DNA from: Symsagittifera roscoffensis
Taxonomy: Eukaryota > Xenacoelomorpha > Acoela > Convolutidae
Direction of reading: 5' to 3'
Assembly: GCF_963678635.1 (NCBI RefSeq)
Contig: NC_087063.1
Span: forward strand, 61,047,850 to 61,111,849
DNA length: 64,000 nt
In this document: one piece after another, positions 1-12,970 of the stretch
Layout of the letters: each line of letters starts with the position of its first letter
Position numbering within the stretch: the first letter of the stretch is position 1
Made by a program: the position numbers and the translations under genes
The notes under the pieces: generated by a model
What the model saw: only the letters and a program-made list of their open reading frames with translations
What the model was told of the DNA's origin: nothing
The model's database searches: none

Positions 1-151
1 GCGTGTTGGGGTATGTTTTTACAAACAATCTCAAATGAAAAAAAAATTAATTTCATTTTATTACATTTAAAATTTTCATGTTATTTCTGCTCCATAGACC
101 TTAAAAGGCAGTCGGAAGTTTCAGTGCTTTCACCTGATACGAGCAGTCTTG
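1..151 (-). repeat. Family A repeat, partial at window edge
   Basis: Left-end half of a minus-oriented family A copy, ending in the GAGCAGTCTTG terminus at 141-151. Plus orientation is defined as reading from the AACAAGACTGCTCG end to the CGGAACAATAA end. It is the duplicate of 4859-5009. Confidence 0.8.
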
Positions 152-816
152 TTGTAATTTGTTATTACTTGCAAGTTTGGTAGTTGAAGAAAATGTCGAT
201 ATTCTAGCAAATCATCCCACCAAATTTTCAACTTACATGAAACTTAGTATGTGGCAACATCAACAGTGTGTGTAAAGATAACAACAACACAAAAAAACCT
301 ATTGCATAATTTGTCAATTTGAATCAACATGTTATGATACAAACCAATCAGGGCAATCGGTAAGCAAACGCAAACTGTCAAACAATCACTGAGCTATCAC
401 TGATCTATCAAGGATTTATCAAATTTCCTAAAAATTGAAAACCAAAGAATTGTAAAACAAACTGAATATACATATCAAGCTGCTATCGATATAACCTCGA
501 GCTTCATTAGTTCACATAATGGGTTACATATCTTTAGTCGAGAAAAATGCATAATTTGTCTTGAATAATTGGTAAACTGAATGTCAAGTCTAAGTGTTTA
601 AAACAGAATCGTTTTTCCCCAAAACTGGATAACAATTAAAATGAGCGCCAAAAAACAACTCTTGAAGTGAAAAATAATCTTTGCATTGGATCATAAAGAA
701 AAAAGTACAGACAAAAAAAACAATAAATTAAAGCATGAGATCAAAAACAAAACGAAGTAAGTTTCTTGAGAGAAACAAGTGGTGAAAAGCCTCAAAAAAT
801 CATTTGAATTTGAAGC

Positions 817-1320
817 AAGAATGCTCATATCAGGGCGAAGCCCTGAATGTTCCGACTGCCTTTTAAGGTCTATGGAGCAGTAATGACATGAAAAATTTAA
901 ATACAAAAATAATATTAAATTTTCTTTTATAAATTTGGGATTTTTTGTAAAACATCTCCCCACTCGCCACATTTAGTAGAGAGTGATAGATTTAGCTCCT
1001 ATAAGCGAATCAATTATGGCAAATAAACTTCCTTGAAAAAATTTGGAACGAATTTAATCTTTTAATATCCGCTTACGCGCTAATAGCGCGAAATATAGCG
1101 CGCGTTAATTGTCCAAAATTGACTACAATGGCCAAAATGGCAATCTTTAAACCCCCATCACTTTTTAAAAAATAATCACAGGTGAAATATCTTTTCAAAT
1201 TTAAGCTCAAATCAACAATAGCTTCAAAAAATTCACTCAAAAATGGCTAGTTAGAAAGTCGAATTTTGTCTGGAAACAAAACCCACCCCGTGAACAAATA
1301 TTCCGTAACTTTCGAAACGA
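817..1320 (+). repeat. Family A repeat copy
   Basis: Begins near ATGCTCATATCAGGGCGAAG and carries the family landmarks in order: the GTTCCGACTGCC box, GGAGCAGTAATG, the CCCACTCGCCAC box, the TATGGCAAATAAACTT box, the CGCGAAATATAG box and AATATTCCGTAACTTTCG. The terminal CGGAACAATAA is lost. Duplicated at 5675-6178. Confidence 0.7.
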
Positions 1321-1857
1321 ATGTAGACAAAATGACAAGAAGGTCGGTTGATTTGGATGCTAAACACTTGACAAACAATTTCTCTGACGCAGGCATTTCA
1401 AGCAGGCATTTGAAAACCTCGAATAAGTAGGCAGTTGAAGCAACCACAGTGCTAATCAAAATTAACGAAAAAAAAATTTATTAGGGCAACAGACGTTTGC
1501 CGTAAAAACATGAATGGACACCGATATATTGACTAAAATTGTTCAAAAACAGTAAACCAAAGTTGAAAAAGCAGGCTGTAATTTCAAAAAACCAATTGGA
1601 TACAAAATTAGAAGCCAACAGTCGGTGCTGTATTGAAGATTGTAGATATCATGAGGGAAAAATGGCCTACAAACGTTTAATGCTAATGATTTTAATGACC
1701 TCTCAGAAGAAATAAAATTTGTAACAATTTGGAAACCTTTTCAAGATGAAACTTGAATATTGCAATTGCCCAAATTAATTTTTGTCCAGCTTGGAGTTTA
1801 CTCAATTGCACTTCTGCAGAACGGATCTCAAAACGATAGCGTGAGTATAAATAAAAA

Positions 1858-2361
1858 GAAAACTGCTTGTATCAGAGCAAAACCTTGAAAATTTTGACTG
1901 CATTTTAAGGTCTATGGAGCAGTAATAGCATGAAAAAATTAAATTGTACTAAAAATTAGAATGAAATTTAGAAAAAATTGAGATTTTTTGTGAAAAACAT
2001 CACCCCACACGCCATATAAATACTACAGGATAGATTTTGCTCCTAGTATCGAATCAATTATGGCAAATAAACTTCCTTCAACCAATTTGGAACAATTTCT
2101 AAACGGATTTAATCTCCGCTTACGCGTTAATAGCGCGAAATATATCGCGTTAATTGTCCCAAATTGGCCAAAATGGCAATCTTTAAACCCATATAACTTT
2201 ACAAAAAAATCACAGATACATATCGTTTCAAATTTAAGCCCAGGACAACAAAACCTGTTGAATGATGCAGAAAAAAATTCGTCAAAAATGGCTAGGTAAA
2301 AATTCGAAATTTGTCTGAAGAAAAAAAACCCTGCCCGAGAACAAATATTCCGTTACTTTCG
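1858..2361 (+). repeat. Family A repeat copy, right end truncated
   Basis: Carries AACTGCTTG, GGTCTATGGAGCAGTAA, the CCCCACACGCCATAT box and AATATTCCGTTACTTTCG, then breaks just before the second arm of the terminal hairpin. The equivalent copy at 6717-7240 keeps the complete right end. Confidence 0.75.
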
Positions 2362-4481
2362 TATACTCAAATTATATGACCCACGTGCAACTTTTTTGAT
2401 TGGATTGAACCGGAAACGAAATAAGTTTTTTAGGAGGTTTTCATTGTCGTAGAAAAAAGTAATAAATGGAAGTATCGTTTTGATCAATGTGTCTGGCGAG
2501 CTTCTAGCGTCGTTTTTTGCCCTCTCGCCCAATTACCCCAGATTGGGTTGCTGTTTTTTGATCGCCAATCTTAGAAAGGGAATGAAATATGGTGAAGATT
2601 CGGTTTTCCTACGCATAAAATCTGGTAAATAAAGAACACTTGAGGGTCATCAAAAGTGATAGCATATCAAAACTTACCAGTAATTGATTTTAAAAAAATT
2701 ATATTTCAGAAATTTCACTCAATGTCAATAAAATTAACCTCAATGTTCAGACTAGAGTTTAGACTAGATGCCGCTATAATGTGTCGCCAAATCACTTAAA
2801 AGAACGAGGGATTCATCCCACTCCATGAAATTTTTCGGACTTTTTTAGATATCATTAAATATTTCAAAGTTTGTTTCAGCACCTTCATTTTACAAAATTT
2901 ACAAGAAACAAAAACTTATAGTTTTATATTATTTTTATTGTGACTAAAATCCCTTATAATGATTACTGGTCGGAACATTCTGTGCCAGTTGCAAAGCAAC
3001 CGGCTACTTTTGTTTGTTTTATGGTGCTTTCATTTTGCAAAAAAAACAACTCAGACCGGTCATCCGGTCAGAAACAGTAGACGGCAATACTGGAAAAAGG
3101 GAGGGGGAAGAATGTATGATATGTTTTGACAACAAGCAGATTTAAAACTTAATACCATTTGCAACTGCCTTTCATCTGACCTTTTTGATTGTCAAATTGC
3201 AGCTGGAAATACTGGGATAAACATTAAAATTTCATCCCGTTTCACGCACTACAGATAAAAACACAAGAAGTGTGGGATAAAAGAAGGCGAAAAAATCAAC
3301 AGCGCACTTACACTTACAAAAAAAACACCTCTGAGGTGTGAAAAGAGACGCCAAAATGGCCGATATATTAAAATCTCCTTTTTCATATGACATATCAAAC
3401 CAATTTCATGCCAAGCAAAACAATAAAAATGGGAAAAATCAATGAAGAAGTAATTACTATTTTATTGAATTAATCGTTGAATTATATTTTAATATTTTTC
3501 AAATTTCTAAGCCTCATTCCTAAGTTATTAGTTTTCTCAAAAACTCAATAAGGTGCTTACTTATGATCACTCAAGTAAAACGCCAAGCTTAGTTTAATAC
3601 GGTCAAATGAATTCAGACATGAAGGGGATTGCTTTTGGTTTTGTTGTTTTTGATCCCGAAATCTATTTCATGTAATCGTGTCTACTATTTTTCATGTTTT
3701 CATTAGTCAATTAACTCTGCCTTCGAAATCTGTTTGTTGTTTTTTATCCAAGAACACTAATGAGTTTTTCGTAATTAATTTACAATGTTGAAGTATGGTT
3801 GGACTCAGTAGGCCAAAAAGTATTATGAGTTCCTGGGTTCAACTGAGATCATGCATGATTCCATCATGACTAGATAATGACTTGATAGTTCCTCACGTTG
3901 CTGCCAAAAACGCCATTTCCATTTTTTGAAAACGATAATTGGTTGCAGCAACAACAAGCAACGAAAGGCAACTCAAAAACCCACGTCAGCTAATGCATCA
4001 GCAAAAACTCTTAGGCTATCCTCCTTATTGCAAAAGGGGGAAATTTGCAACTAGATACAAAATTCAAATGCCCTTAACTCATAAATTGGGCCGTAATAAG
4101 GATTGGAACTCTTTAATTGGTCCCACAGGGGGAATACGCATGGTTGTTGTTTGATCAGTTGGGTTCTTCAAATTCTGTGAGTATTGTTTTACAAAACATC
4201 AAATTACTTCACAGAGAGTTTTCAGAACTAGAATTGTTACCCTGGGAGAAAAGCACAAAATTTATGCTTAATTGAAACCAAAACCTGGTAAAGTTATTAA
4301 ATCACGCCTTTGAATTTTTTATAAATTGGCATTAGAAGAAAAGCTTGGAGGAGGTGTTGGTTTTGATTTTTGTTCAAATTCACAATACAAAAGCATATTT
4401 CAATGCAAGGTCAAGCATGGTCAATTGTTAACGATCGCAACTCATTTGAACAGTAAACTTTTGTTAATTACGAAAGTCATT
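2362..4481. other. Non-duplicated spacer inside the duplication period
   Basis: About 2.1 kb of AT-rich sequence present once. I see no convincing gene. A 71-codon frame at 3939-4154 begins at TTG and has no splice context or recognisable motif. Confidence 0.5.
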
Positions 4482-5009
4482 TATTGTTCCGACTTTCGGA
4501 ACGAAAGTAACGGAATATTTGTGCACGGGTTGGGTTTTTTCTTCAGACAAATTTCGACTTTTTAACTAGTCATTTTTTACTGAATTTTTTAACATCATTC
4601 GAAAGCTATTGTTTATTGTTGTCTTAATCTTAAATTTGAAATTATATTTCACCTGTGATCTCTTTTTGCAAAGTTAGGGGGGTTTGAAGATTGCCATTAT
4701 GGCCAGTTTGGGACAATTAATGCGCGATATTTTTCGCGCTATTAACACGTAAGCTAGATTTAATCCGTCTTAGAAAATGTTCCAAATTGGTTCAAGGAAG
4801 CTTTTATGCCATAATTGATTTTTAATGGAAGAAAATCTATCACTTTGTACTTAATATGGCGTGTTGGGGTATGTTTTTACAAACAATCTCAAATGAAAAA
4901 AAAATTAATTTCATTTTATTACATTTAAAATTTTCATGTTATTTCTGCTCCATAGACCTTAAAAGGCAGTCGGAAGTTTCAGTGCTTTCACCTGATACGA
5001 GCAGTCTTG
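4482..5009 (-). repeat. Family A repeat, full length
   Basis: Runs from TTATTGTTCCGACTTTCG at its right end to GATACGAGCAGTCTTGTT at its left end, 528 bp. The 4858/4859 duplication junction falls inside it. Confidence 0.85.
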
Positions 5010-7219
5010 TTGTAATTTGTTATTACTTGCAAGTTTGGTAGTTGAAGAAAATGTCGATATTCTAGCAAATCATCCCACCAAATTTTCAACTTACATGAAA
5101 CTTAGTATGTGGCAACATCAACAGTGTGTGTAAAGATAACAACAACACAAAAAAACCTATTGCATAATTTGTCAATTTGAATCAACATGTTATGATACAA
5201 ACCAATCAGGGCAATCGGTAAGCAAACGCAAACTGTCAAACAATCACTGAGCTATCACTGATCTATCAAGGATTTATCAAATTTCCTAAAAATTGAAAAC
5301 CAAAGAATTGTAAAACAAACTGAATATACATATCAAGCTGCTATCGATATAACCTCGAGCTTCATTAGTTCACATAATGGGTTACATATCTTTAGTCGAG
5401 AAAAATGCATAATTTGTCTTGAATAATTGGTAAACTGAATGTCAAGTCTAAGTGTTTAAAACAGAATCGTTTTTCCCCAAAACTGGATAACAATTAAAAT
5501 GAGCGCCAAAAAACAACTCTTGAAGTGAAAAATAATCTTTGCATTGGATCATAAAGAAAAAAGTACAGACAAAAAAAACAATAAATTAAAGCATGAGATC
5601 AAAAACAAAACGAAGTAAGTTTCTTGAGAGAAACAAGTGGTGAAAAGCCTCAAAAAATCATTTGAATTTGAAGCAAGAATGCTCATATCAGGGCGAAGCC
5701 CTGAATGTTCCGACTGCCTTTTAAGGTCTATGGAGCAGTAATGACATGAAAAATTTAAATACAAAAATAATATTAAATTTTCTTTTATAAATTTGGGATT
5801 TTTTGTAAAACATCTCCCCACTCGCCACATTTAGTAGAGAGTGATAGATTTAGCTCCTATAAGCGAATCAATTATGGCAAATAAACTTCCTTGAAAAAAT
5901 TTGGAACGAATTTAATCTTTTAATATCCGCTTACGCGCTAATAGCGCGAAATATAGCGCGCGTTAATTGTCCAAAATTGACTACAATGGCCAAAATGGCA
6001 ATCTTTAAACCCCCATCACTTTTTAAAAAATAATCACAGGTGAAATATCTTTTCAAATTTAAGCTCAAATCAACAATAGCTTCAAAAAATTCACTCAAAA
6101 ATGGCTAGTTAGAAAGTCGAATTTTGTCTGGAAACAAAACCCACCCCGTGAACAAATATTCCGTAACTTTCGAAACGAATGTAGACAAAATGACAAGAAG
6201 GTCGGTTGATTTGGATGCTAAACACTTGACAAACAATTTCTCTGACGCAGGCATTTCAAGCAGGCATTTGAAAACCTCGAATAAGTAGGCAGTTGAAGCA
6301 ACCACAGTGCTAATCAAAATTAACGAAAGAAAAATTTATTAGGGCAACAGACGTTTGCCGTAAAAACATGAATGGACACCGATATATTGACTAAAATTGT
6401 TCAAAAACAGTAAACCAAAGTTGAAAAAGCAGGCTGTAATTTCAAAAAACCAATTGGATACAAAATTAGAAGCCAACAGTCGGTGCTGTATTGAAGATTG
6501 TAGATATCATGAGGGAAAAATGGCCTACAAACGTTTAATGCTAATGATTTTAATGACCTCTCAGAAGAAATAAAATTTGTAACAATTTGGAAACCTTTTC
6601 AAGATGAAACTTGAATATTGCAATTGCCCAAATTAATTTTTGTCCAGCTTGGAGTTTACTCAATTGCACTTCTGCAGAACGGATCTCAAAACGATAGCGT
6701 GAGTATAAATAAAAAGAAAACTGCTTGTATCAGAGCAAAACCTTGAAAATTTTGACTGCATTTTAAGGTCTATGGAGCAGTAATAGCATGAAAAAATTAA
6801 ATTGTACTAAAAATTAGAATGAAATTTAAAAAAAATTGAGATTTTTTGTGAAAAACATCACCCCACACGCCATATAAATACTACAGGATAGATTTTGCTC
6901 CTAGTATCGAATCAATTATGGCAAATAAACTTCCTTCAACCAATTTGGAACAATTTCTAAACGGATTTAATCTCCGCTTACGCGTTAATAGCGCGAAATA
7001 TATCGCGTTAATTGTCCCAAATTGGCCAAAATGGCAATCTTTAAACCCATATAACTTTACAAAAAAATCACAGATACATATCGTTTCAAATTTAAGCCCA
7101 GGACAACAAAACCTGTTGAATGATGCAGAAAAAAATTCGTCAAAAATGGCTAGGTAAAAATTCGAAATTTGTCTGAAGAAAAAAAACCCTGCCCGAGAAC
7201 AAATATTCCGTTACTTTCG
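4859..7219. repeat. Downstream copy of the 4,858-bp-spaced duplication
   Basis: Near-identical partner of 1-2361. It starts in the middle of a family A copy (4482-5009) and ends in another (6717-7240). Both edges of the duplicated block therefore sit in family A sequence, which would suit unequal exchange between dispersed copies. Confidence 0.9.
5675..6178 (+). repeat. Family A repeat copy (duplicate of 817-1320)
   Basis: Same landmarks and the same loss of the right terminus as its partner, as expected if the duplication is younger than the repeat insertions. Confidence 0.7.
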
Positions 7220-7240
7220 TAGCGAAAGTCGGAACAATAA
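6717..7240 (+). repeat. Family A repeat, complete right end
   Basis: The right end shows a hairpin, ACTTTCG at 7213-7219 pairing with CGAAAGT, followed by CGGAACAATAA and the flank. The 79-codon frame at 6918-7157, starting at ATG, lies wholly inside this repeat. Copies at 47.8 kb and 57.6 kb do not keep it open, so I do not call it a gene. Confidence 0.8.
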
Positions 7241-8418
7241 CTCAAATTTGATACTCGAAGAGTTAATCTGGGCTCGAATTATGATTGCGACATATTTTTG
7301 ACTCAGTCAAAAATTACATAGACATTAACTGAATAAAGTTGTGGCATGAAGGGAAACTCATACGGTTGGAATGTCAAAGAAAGTTTTTCGAGCTCTGAAG
7401 TTTTTATTACAAACAATGAAGGGACTCGAAAAATTCTAAACAGGAAAAAGACAAGTTAATCAAAAGAAAAAAGTGCTTGTACACAAGATCTGCGAGCTGC
7501 GAGCTGCGAGTTATTGCTGCCTGATTTCAAACTTACAAATAAAGTTCTTCTGTCAAAAAATTCCATCAAGTTATGAGGCCAGTTTCAGATAGTTCATTCG
7601 CATAGAGTATTGAACAGCTCGAATAAATGCGGCTCGAAACTCATGAATTCCACTATTTATCGTTTCACAATTGACATTTCATGTGCGGGAAATCTTACAA
7701 ATCTATGAAATTTTAGTAGCAATCGGAACAACTAAAAATGCGTTTTTCTCGAGCTATCTCGTTTTCATTTGCTTGTTTTGTGCAAACTGTCGCCTCTCAC
7801 TAGTTTTCTTTTTACTTTGCGAGTTGACAGATTGAAGATAATTTGCATTCATCAAATTTCATAAAAAGTGTAACTGTGACCAAAGCAGCTAAAATATGAA
7901 CTAGTGTTAGCAAACGACAGGTACGCTCTTGAACGATGCGATACATTTAATTTTCCCAAATAGTTTTAATATCGTTTAATATAACTCATGATCTGGCTAG
8001 GTTAAAATTTAGGTTTCAAATGTTACATTAAATTAATCAATTGCACGGGCATAGAAAATTAATGATCATCATCCATCCATTTACTATTCTTTGCTGTTAT
8101 TTAAAGTAAAACGAAATAATTGCAAAAAATTATAATGCCAAAATGCCGCTGAAGTTTTTTGCGTTTTAGTACTTAAAATAGTGCTGATTTTCGGTTTTTC
8201 AAATGAGAAATGTTTTTCTTTAAGTCACACCTACTGACAAAAAGAATTGTGCATTTTAATTTTTTTCTTCAAAAAAGGGCGTTATTAAAAAAAAAGTTAA
8301 TTGAATTAACATGTCAGTGGTGTGGATACGTTCATGTGAATACGACAATCAGCAAAACACACTCAGTTTCATGTAGGAAAAAGTAATCAAATAATTTTTT
8401 TTGTAGTGAAATTCAAAA
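7241..8418. other. Intergenic, no gene seen
   Basis: AT-rich sequence with many stops in all frames. The only local feature is a short GCGAGCT tandem near 7490. Confidence 0.5.
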
Positions 8419-9013
8419 TTATTGTTCCAACTTTCGTAACATAGATAACGGAATATTTGTGCTCGCAGTGGTTTTTTCCCCGATTTCGAATATTTAATTT
8501 TTATCATTCAAAAACTAGTGTTGACCTGAGCTTATATTTAAAAAGATATTTCACCAATGATAACTTTTCATTAAGTTATGGGGGTTTAAAGGTTGCCATT
8601 TTGTCCAATTTGGGACAATTAACGCGCGATATATTTCACGCTAATAACGCGTAAGCGGAGATTAAATATGTCTTAGAAATCATTCCAAATTGGTTGAAGG
8701 AAATTTGTTTGCCATAATTGATTTGATACTATGAGCAAAATCTATCCTTTAGTACTTATATGGCGTGTGGGGTGATGTTTTTCAAAAAAAATCTCAATTT
8801 TTTTTAAAATTCCATTATATTTTTTAGTACATTTTAATTTTTCCATGCTATTACTGCTTCATAAACCTTAAAAGGCAGTCGGAACATTCAGAGCTTCGCC
8901 CTGCTACGAGCAGTCTTGTTACATTTAATTTTTTCATGCCATTAAAATAGACCTTATGAGGCAGTCGGAACATGCAAGGCTTCGCCCTGATACGAGCTGT
9001 CTTGATATTTTTC
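8419..9013 (-). repeat. Family A copy plus duplicated left terminus
   Basis: A full copy runs from TTATTGTTCC at 8419 to the CGAGCAGTCTTG terminus near 8918. A second, partial left terminus follows at about 8919-9013, with its own GCAGTCGGAACATGC and TACGAGCTGTCTTG. The last roughly 95 bp are therefore present twice in tandem. Confidence 0.75.
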
Positions 9014-9512
9014 CTATCAAACTGTTGTTTTTTTTCTTCACAGACTGGCATTTTCATTCGTCCTTACCGCGAGGTAGGTAAGATAAATTAGCTAATAAAC
9101 TAAAACTTTATTTCTTTTTTTTAATGAAAAATCAACAAAATAAAAAAGTAACATTTGTACCAAAGTGAAAACCATCACAGTATAATCCGTAAAAAGTTTT
9201 AACTTCAAAAAAAATAGAAGAATAAAAAAAAATTAAAAAGTCTTTGCTCCGAAGCTAATTCAGATTAAACAAAGCAAAACAGAAAATCAAAGCAAAGCAT
9301 AAAATCTCAAAAATAAATCCCTAATCAAAGTAGTAGACACAATTAAATAGTCATTATTGCACTGGAAATGACAATATATGTATATTTTCAATTCAAACTA
9401 TTTTTTTCATGTCTCACTGAACCACTCTTTCATTTGTCGTTACTTCATTGTCTTCCAAAAATTGTCATCAAATGTTGCTAAGAAATTAACGTATCGTAAG
9501 TTGTGAAAACGA

Positions 9513-10063
9513 CCCGCACTCAGTAAAAAGAGAAAGTAATCGATTATATTATAATTATAATAGTTTTTTAAGCAAAATTATAATTAATTATAAGCGCCAA
9601 TTTTAGATGTTTAAATGATTTATAATCCATTATAATGATAACATTTTTGGTGACAATTTAATCAATAACAATCAAATAAGGCGTCCGCCCGACCCCCCCC
9701 CCCCCCTAATCCGCCCTTGCAGTAAACAGTAAGAAAGTAAAAAGTAAACAGTAAACAGTAAAAAAAGAAACCAACCAAAAAGCACACAGAACATACACAA
9801 AAATAAAACGAAATGATGCGATGACGTTTTTTGAATAAAAATGGATTATAATCGATTAAAATGGATTATAATTCAATAAAATTTCAGTAATATTTTTCAA
9901 AAAATAATCGATTATAATCGATCATTATACATTTTTTTTTGTTTCGAAAAATAGTAACATTATAATCCATTTTTAATCGATTATAATCTTTTTTTGAAAT
10001 TTATGGAGACTGACAATAAAAATCCATTATAATCTTTCATTTTCTTTTTTTACTGTGTGCGGG
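9513..10063. mobile_element. CCCGCA-terminus transposon, copy 1
   Basis: Bounded by CCCGCACTCAGTAAAAA on the left and its inverted counterpart TTTTTTACTGTGTGCGGG on the right, with a GA dinucleotide on both flanks (9511-9512 and 10064-10065). The interior is dominated by degenerate ATAATCGATTATAAT-type palindromic repeats, plus an AGTAAAC tandem (about 9720-9762) and a poly-C stretch ending in TAATCCGCCCTTG. No coding sequence, so non-autonomous. The same architecture recurs at 16125-17096 and 53297-54430, and I cannot assign the superfamily. Confidence 0.75.
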
Positions 10064-10065
10064 GA

Positions 10066-11029
10066 AGGTTCCCATATTCGTGAACAATGCGACAAATGAG
10101 TTTTGACCTGGACCTGGCAGTAATTATTATTGTAGTCTGGAGATTATAATCGCATTTGACCTAAAATCAATCTTTCCAGGTTTTTCAGATGCCTTTTGCC
10201 GAATTAGAAAAAGGACTCCGCAAAAACTTCAGTTATAATTCTAAAACTCAGAAAAAATTTGAACTCGATTTTAAAGATTTTGACTCAAACTCAGATACTA
10301 GAAGTTACACCAGCTAAAACCGATTGACTTGATCTACGGAAACCTTAGAATGAATAGCAAAATTGATGCGATCTTAAGTATTGGTTTGGACAAAATCAAA
10401 TCGAAGTTTTTGCTTCCTAGACGGTTTAGAATGTATATACAAAGGCTAATTCATAAACATCGTTTTAAGCAAAAAAAACACATCGTTGTTCAAAAAACTT
10501 AAAATTTGTGGTTTGCCCACCAATATACTCATAGGCGAGACAACTATTATAAAAAAAGTATTTCTGTCAAAATTTTTAAATTTGCATTTTTTTGAACTAT
10601 TTTGTGATTATTTCATTACATCCAGATGTTTTTGTAGCTCCGAATTGCCGAAGTGCAACGAAATTGACGGCATGTTTTTTCTCAGTATAATATTTTCAGA
10701 CAAATTTTGAATTTTTTGATATCAATTTTTTACAACCTCTCAAAGATATTGAAAAGTTGAGGTTGAATTTTTCAATGAAAAAAGTGTTCACTCGTCGCAA
10801 ATTAGGTTGCGCTATGCCCTAAAATAGCCAACCTCAATTGAAAAGAGAAAAAATAAATCCTTTTCATTTGTCTACTACGAGCATAAATGATGTAAAGAAA
10901 ACAGTACGAATAACCAAGGCACAAAAAACGCATATATAGTGAATTTTTTTGCATCGTTAAGTTTTACAAATTTGCCAGCAAAAAAAACCTGACAGAAATT
11001 CAATTTTCTCATTATACCAAACATGACTC
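10066..11029. other. Intergenic, no gene seen
   Basis: Open frames are short and lack splice context. The 74-codon frame at 10486-10710 has no recognisable feature. Confidence 0.45.
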
Positions 11030-11260
11030 GAGCCTATCCGACTCATGATTCCACAACGCTCATAACTCGACCCGAATCGCCCCATGATTAAACCACGTTC
11101 ACCATGTTCAAAATATGATTCCATACTGTTCGACGGTCCACGAATAAACCATGTTCGACCCAAGATTCGACAACTTTCGACGCCTGGTTCGACCCCGTTC
11201 GACCCATGGTTTTACACCGGTCGACCCAAGATTCGACCCAGTTCAATCGATGTGTCATAC
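11030..11260. repeat. Degenerate minisatellite, unit about 30 bp
   Basis: Imperfect repeats built on GATTCCA, GTTCGACC and ACCATG words at roughly 30-bp spacing. Open frames exist on both strands across it. It resembles in spacing, but not obviously in sequence, the array at 23.3 kb. Confidence 0.55.
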
Positions 11261-11404
11261 AGTCATCTAATTGACCAGGTAACTATTACTAATGGTTCCG
11301 TATCCGTACGGAACGATCCTCCGAGTAGTACTCCAGTTACGTCTCTATCTCAATATATATATTGCGGACGGATAAAACTTCCCCGGTTTCCTTTTTGAGT
11401 TTAG

Positions 11405-12072
11405 TTTTTTAGTTTGAATCGGAGTTGATCTCCCATTTCTTCTACTTCTATCCTCAGGCTTGTTTCCTGTCTTTTTTCTCTTCCTCTTCCTGCTGTTGCT
11501 TTTGTCATCTTGAACTCGATTCTCTTATCGGCCATACTGCCGGTGTTGATATTTCTTCGCGAAATGTGATTTTCCTTGTCGCGGTGGCTTGTTACTTCGG
11601 TCCCAGCTATTTTAGGAGTTCTAGATACCCGATCACCTTTATTTGGTCGCTCCTGTCTCCCTGGTGGGCCACTGCCTCTATCAGTTTCTTTAGGGACGGT
11701 ACTTTCTGACTTGGTGTTCGTTTTGGGCCTAAATTTTTGTTCTCACTTGCATGATTAATATAGCGTTACCTACTTTTGTTGTTAGCGTGCTCTTTCGTGT
11801 TCTCGTTGACGCTCTGGTTGGTGGTGGTGTTTTCTTCGTGTCCCTTTGCTTTTTGCTCGCCTCCGGTACGTCTTCTCTCGGAGATGTTCTGACACTTCTG
11901 ATTTGGAGGCCAATGAGGCGGGTATCGTGAGTTGTTTTCCCCTTGCTTTGGGAATTTTCCTGTTCTTTTTCCGTCTTAGCAAGTCTTTGCCTGTTTGGTC
12001 ATGGTCGTTTGCTGGATTTTGTTGATGCCTTGTACCAGTAGTCTTAAAAGTTGTGTGCTGCTGCTGTTTCAT
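11405..12072 (-). CDS. Possible degraded or spliced coding segments, basic protein
   Basis: This island is visibly richer in G+C than its surroundings and reads well on the minus strand in two adjacent frames. One is 11782-12072, rich in Lys, Arg and Gln. The other, about 11405-11745, has no early ATG and shows a mixed Lys/Arg/Glu/Gly/Thr composition. A further lysine-rich frame lies at 12415-12627. The composition is that of a protein rather than random translation, and it could be a gag or LINE ORF1 remnant or exons of a host gene. No domain is recognised and exon borders are not fixed. Confidence 0.35.
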
Positions 12073-12770
12073 GCCGGTTGGTTTGCTGACGCCTTTTTAT
12101 GGGAACTTATTTTCTTCTAATGCCCCTAAGATGTTTCCGTGGACAAAGGGTGTGCCGATGCCTCGGGGTTTTCTATGTCTAAAAACCGGTAAATCTTATT
12201 ATACCTTGCGACCTTGCATGCTAATAAGTCGCTTAACCTTGTTGGTCTACAGTTGCCATATGTTTTTGGGTTGGGGAGGAATGCAAAGACACTATTTAGG
12301 AGCAATCGTGGTTGTTTTCCGAATGTTTGGACACAAGCAGTGTGTGGAGTCTGCGTTAGATTTTCTTCAACTTGTTTTTTTATATATTCGTTGAATTTTT
12401 TTTTACTTTAAGTGCTAGACGGATTGTTTTTCGGGCCACTTGCTTTTTCTTCTGTTAACTTTTTGTCTGGTAGTTTTGCGCTCCACTTGAATTTTTTGTG
12501 AAAGTCTTGCATATAGCTTTTTATATGTTTTCACTGCTTTCAATTTTTCAAATGCCTTTGTTCTTTTAATTTTGTGATCCAAATTTTTAGCGTTTTGTAA
12601 CTTTAAGGATATAATCCAGAAAAGCAAATGCGTTTTTGCAATTTGTCAATGTCAGGTCGATCGCCTTTAAATATCCGTTGGCATATCTTTTATGCCATGA
12701 AAACCAATTTGGCAGGGTAAGCTCATTGACCAGGTTAACATTCCGCGGATTCAGCTAAAATTGCATTGTT

Positions 12771-12970
12771 NNNNNNNNNNNNNNNNNNNNNNNNNNNNNN
12801 NNNNNNNNNNNNNNNNNNNNNNNNNNNNNNNNNNNNNNNNNNNNNNNNNNNNNNNNNNNNNNNNNNNNNNNNNNNNNNNNNNNNNNNNNNNNNNNNNNNN
12901 NNNNNNNNNNNNNNNNNNNNNNNNNNNNNNNNNNNNNNNNNNNNNNNNNNNNNNNNNNNNNNNNNNNNNN
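12771..12970. other. Assembly gap (200 N)
   Basis: Exactly 200 unresolved bases, the customary size for a gap of unknown length. Open frames crossing it are meaningless. Confidence 0.99.

Larger units (their letters stand above)
1..2361. repeat. Upstream copy of the 4,858-bp-spaced duplication
   Basis: Positions 1-2361 repeat almost base for base at 4859-7219, an offset of exactly 4,858. I saw only two single-base differences, one in an A-run near 1468 and one near 1970. The copies part company inside a family A repeat: here the repeat stops after TTACTTTCGTA, while the second copy continues into its hairpin and terminus. The left limit lies outside the window. I see no gene in it; the short open frames are the same in both copies and fall mostly inside family A repeats. 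It could be a recent tandem duplication or an unmerged haplotype in the assembly. Confidence 0.9.

Noticed and set aside
2060-2299. 79-codon ATG frame repeated at 6918-7157
   Set aside because: Lies wholly within family A repeats and is not kept open in the copies near 47.8 and 57.6 kb.
9513-10063. Centromeric or microsatellite array (TATAATCGATTATAAT)
   Set aside because: The repeats stop at inverted CCCGCA ends with matching dinucleotide flanks, so they are the interior of a transposon.
11185-11215. GGTTCGACCCC resembling a tRNA B box
   Set aside because: It is one unit of a minisatellite with GTTCGACC words; no A box, anticodon arm or acceptor pairing.
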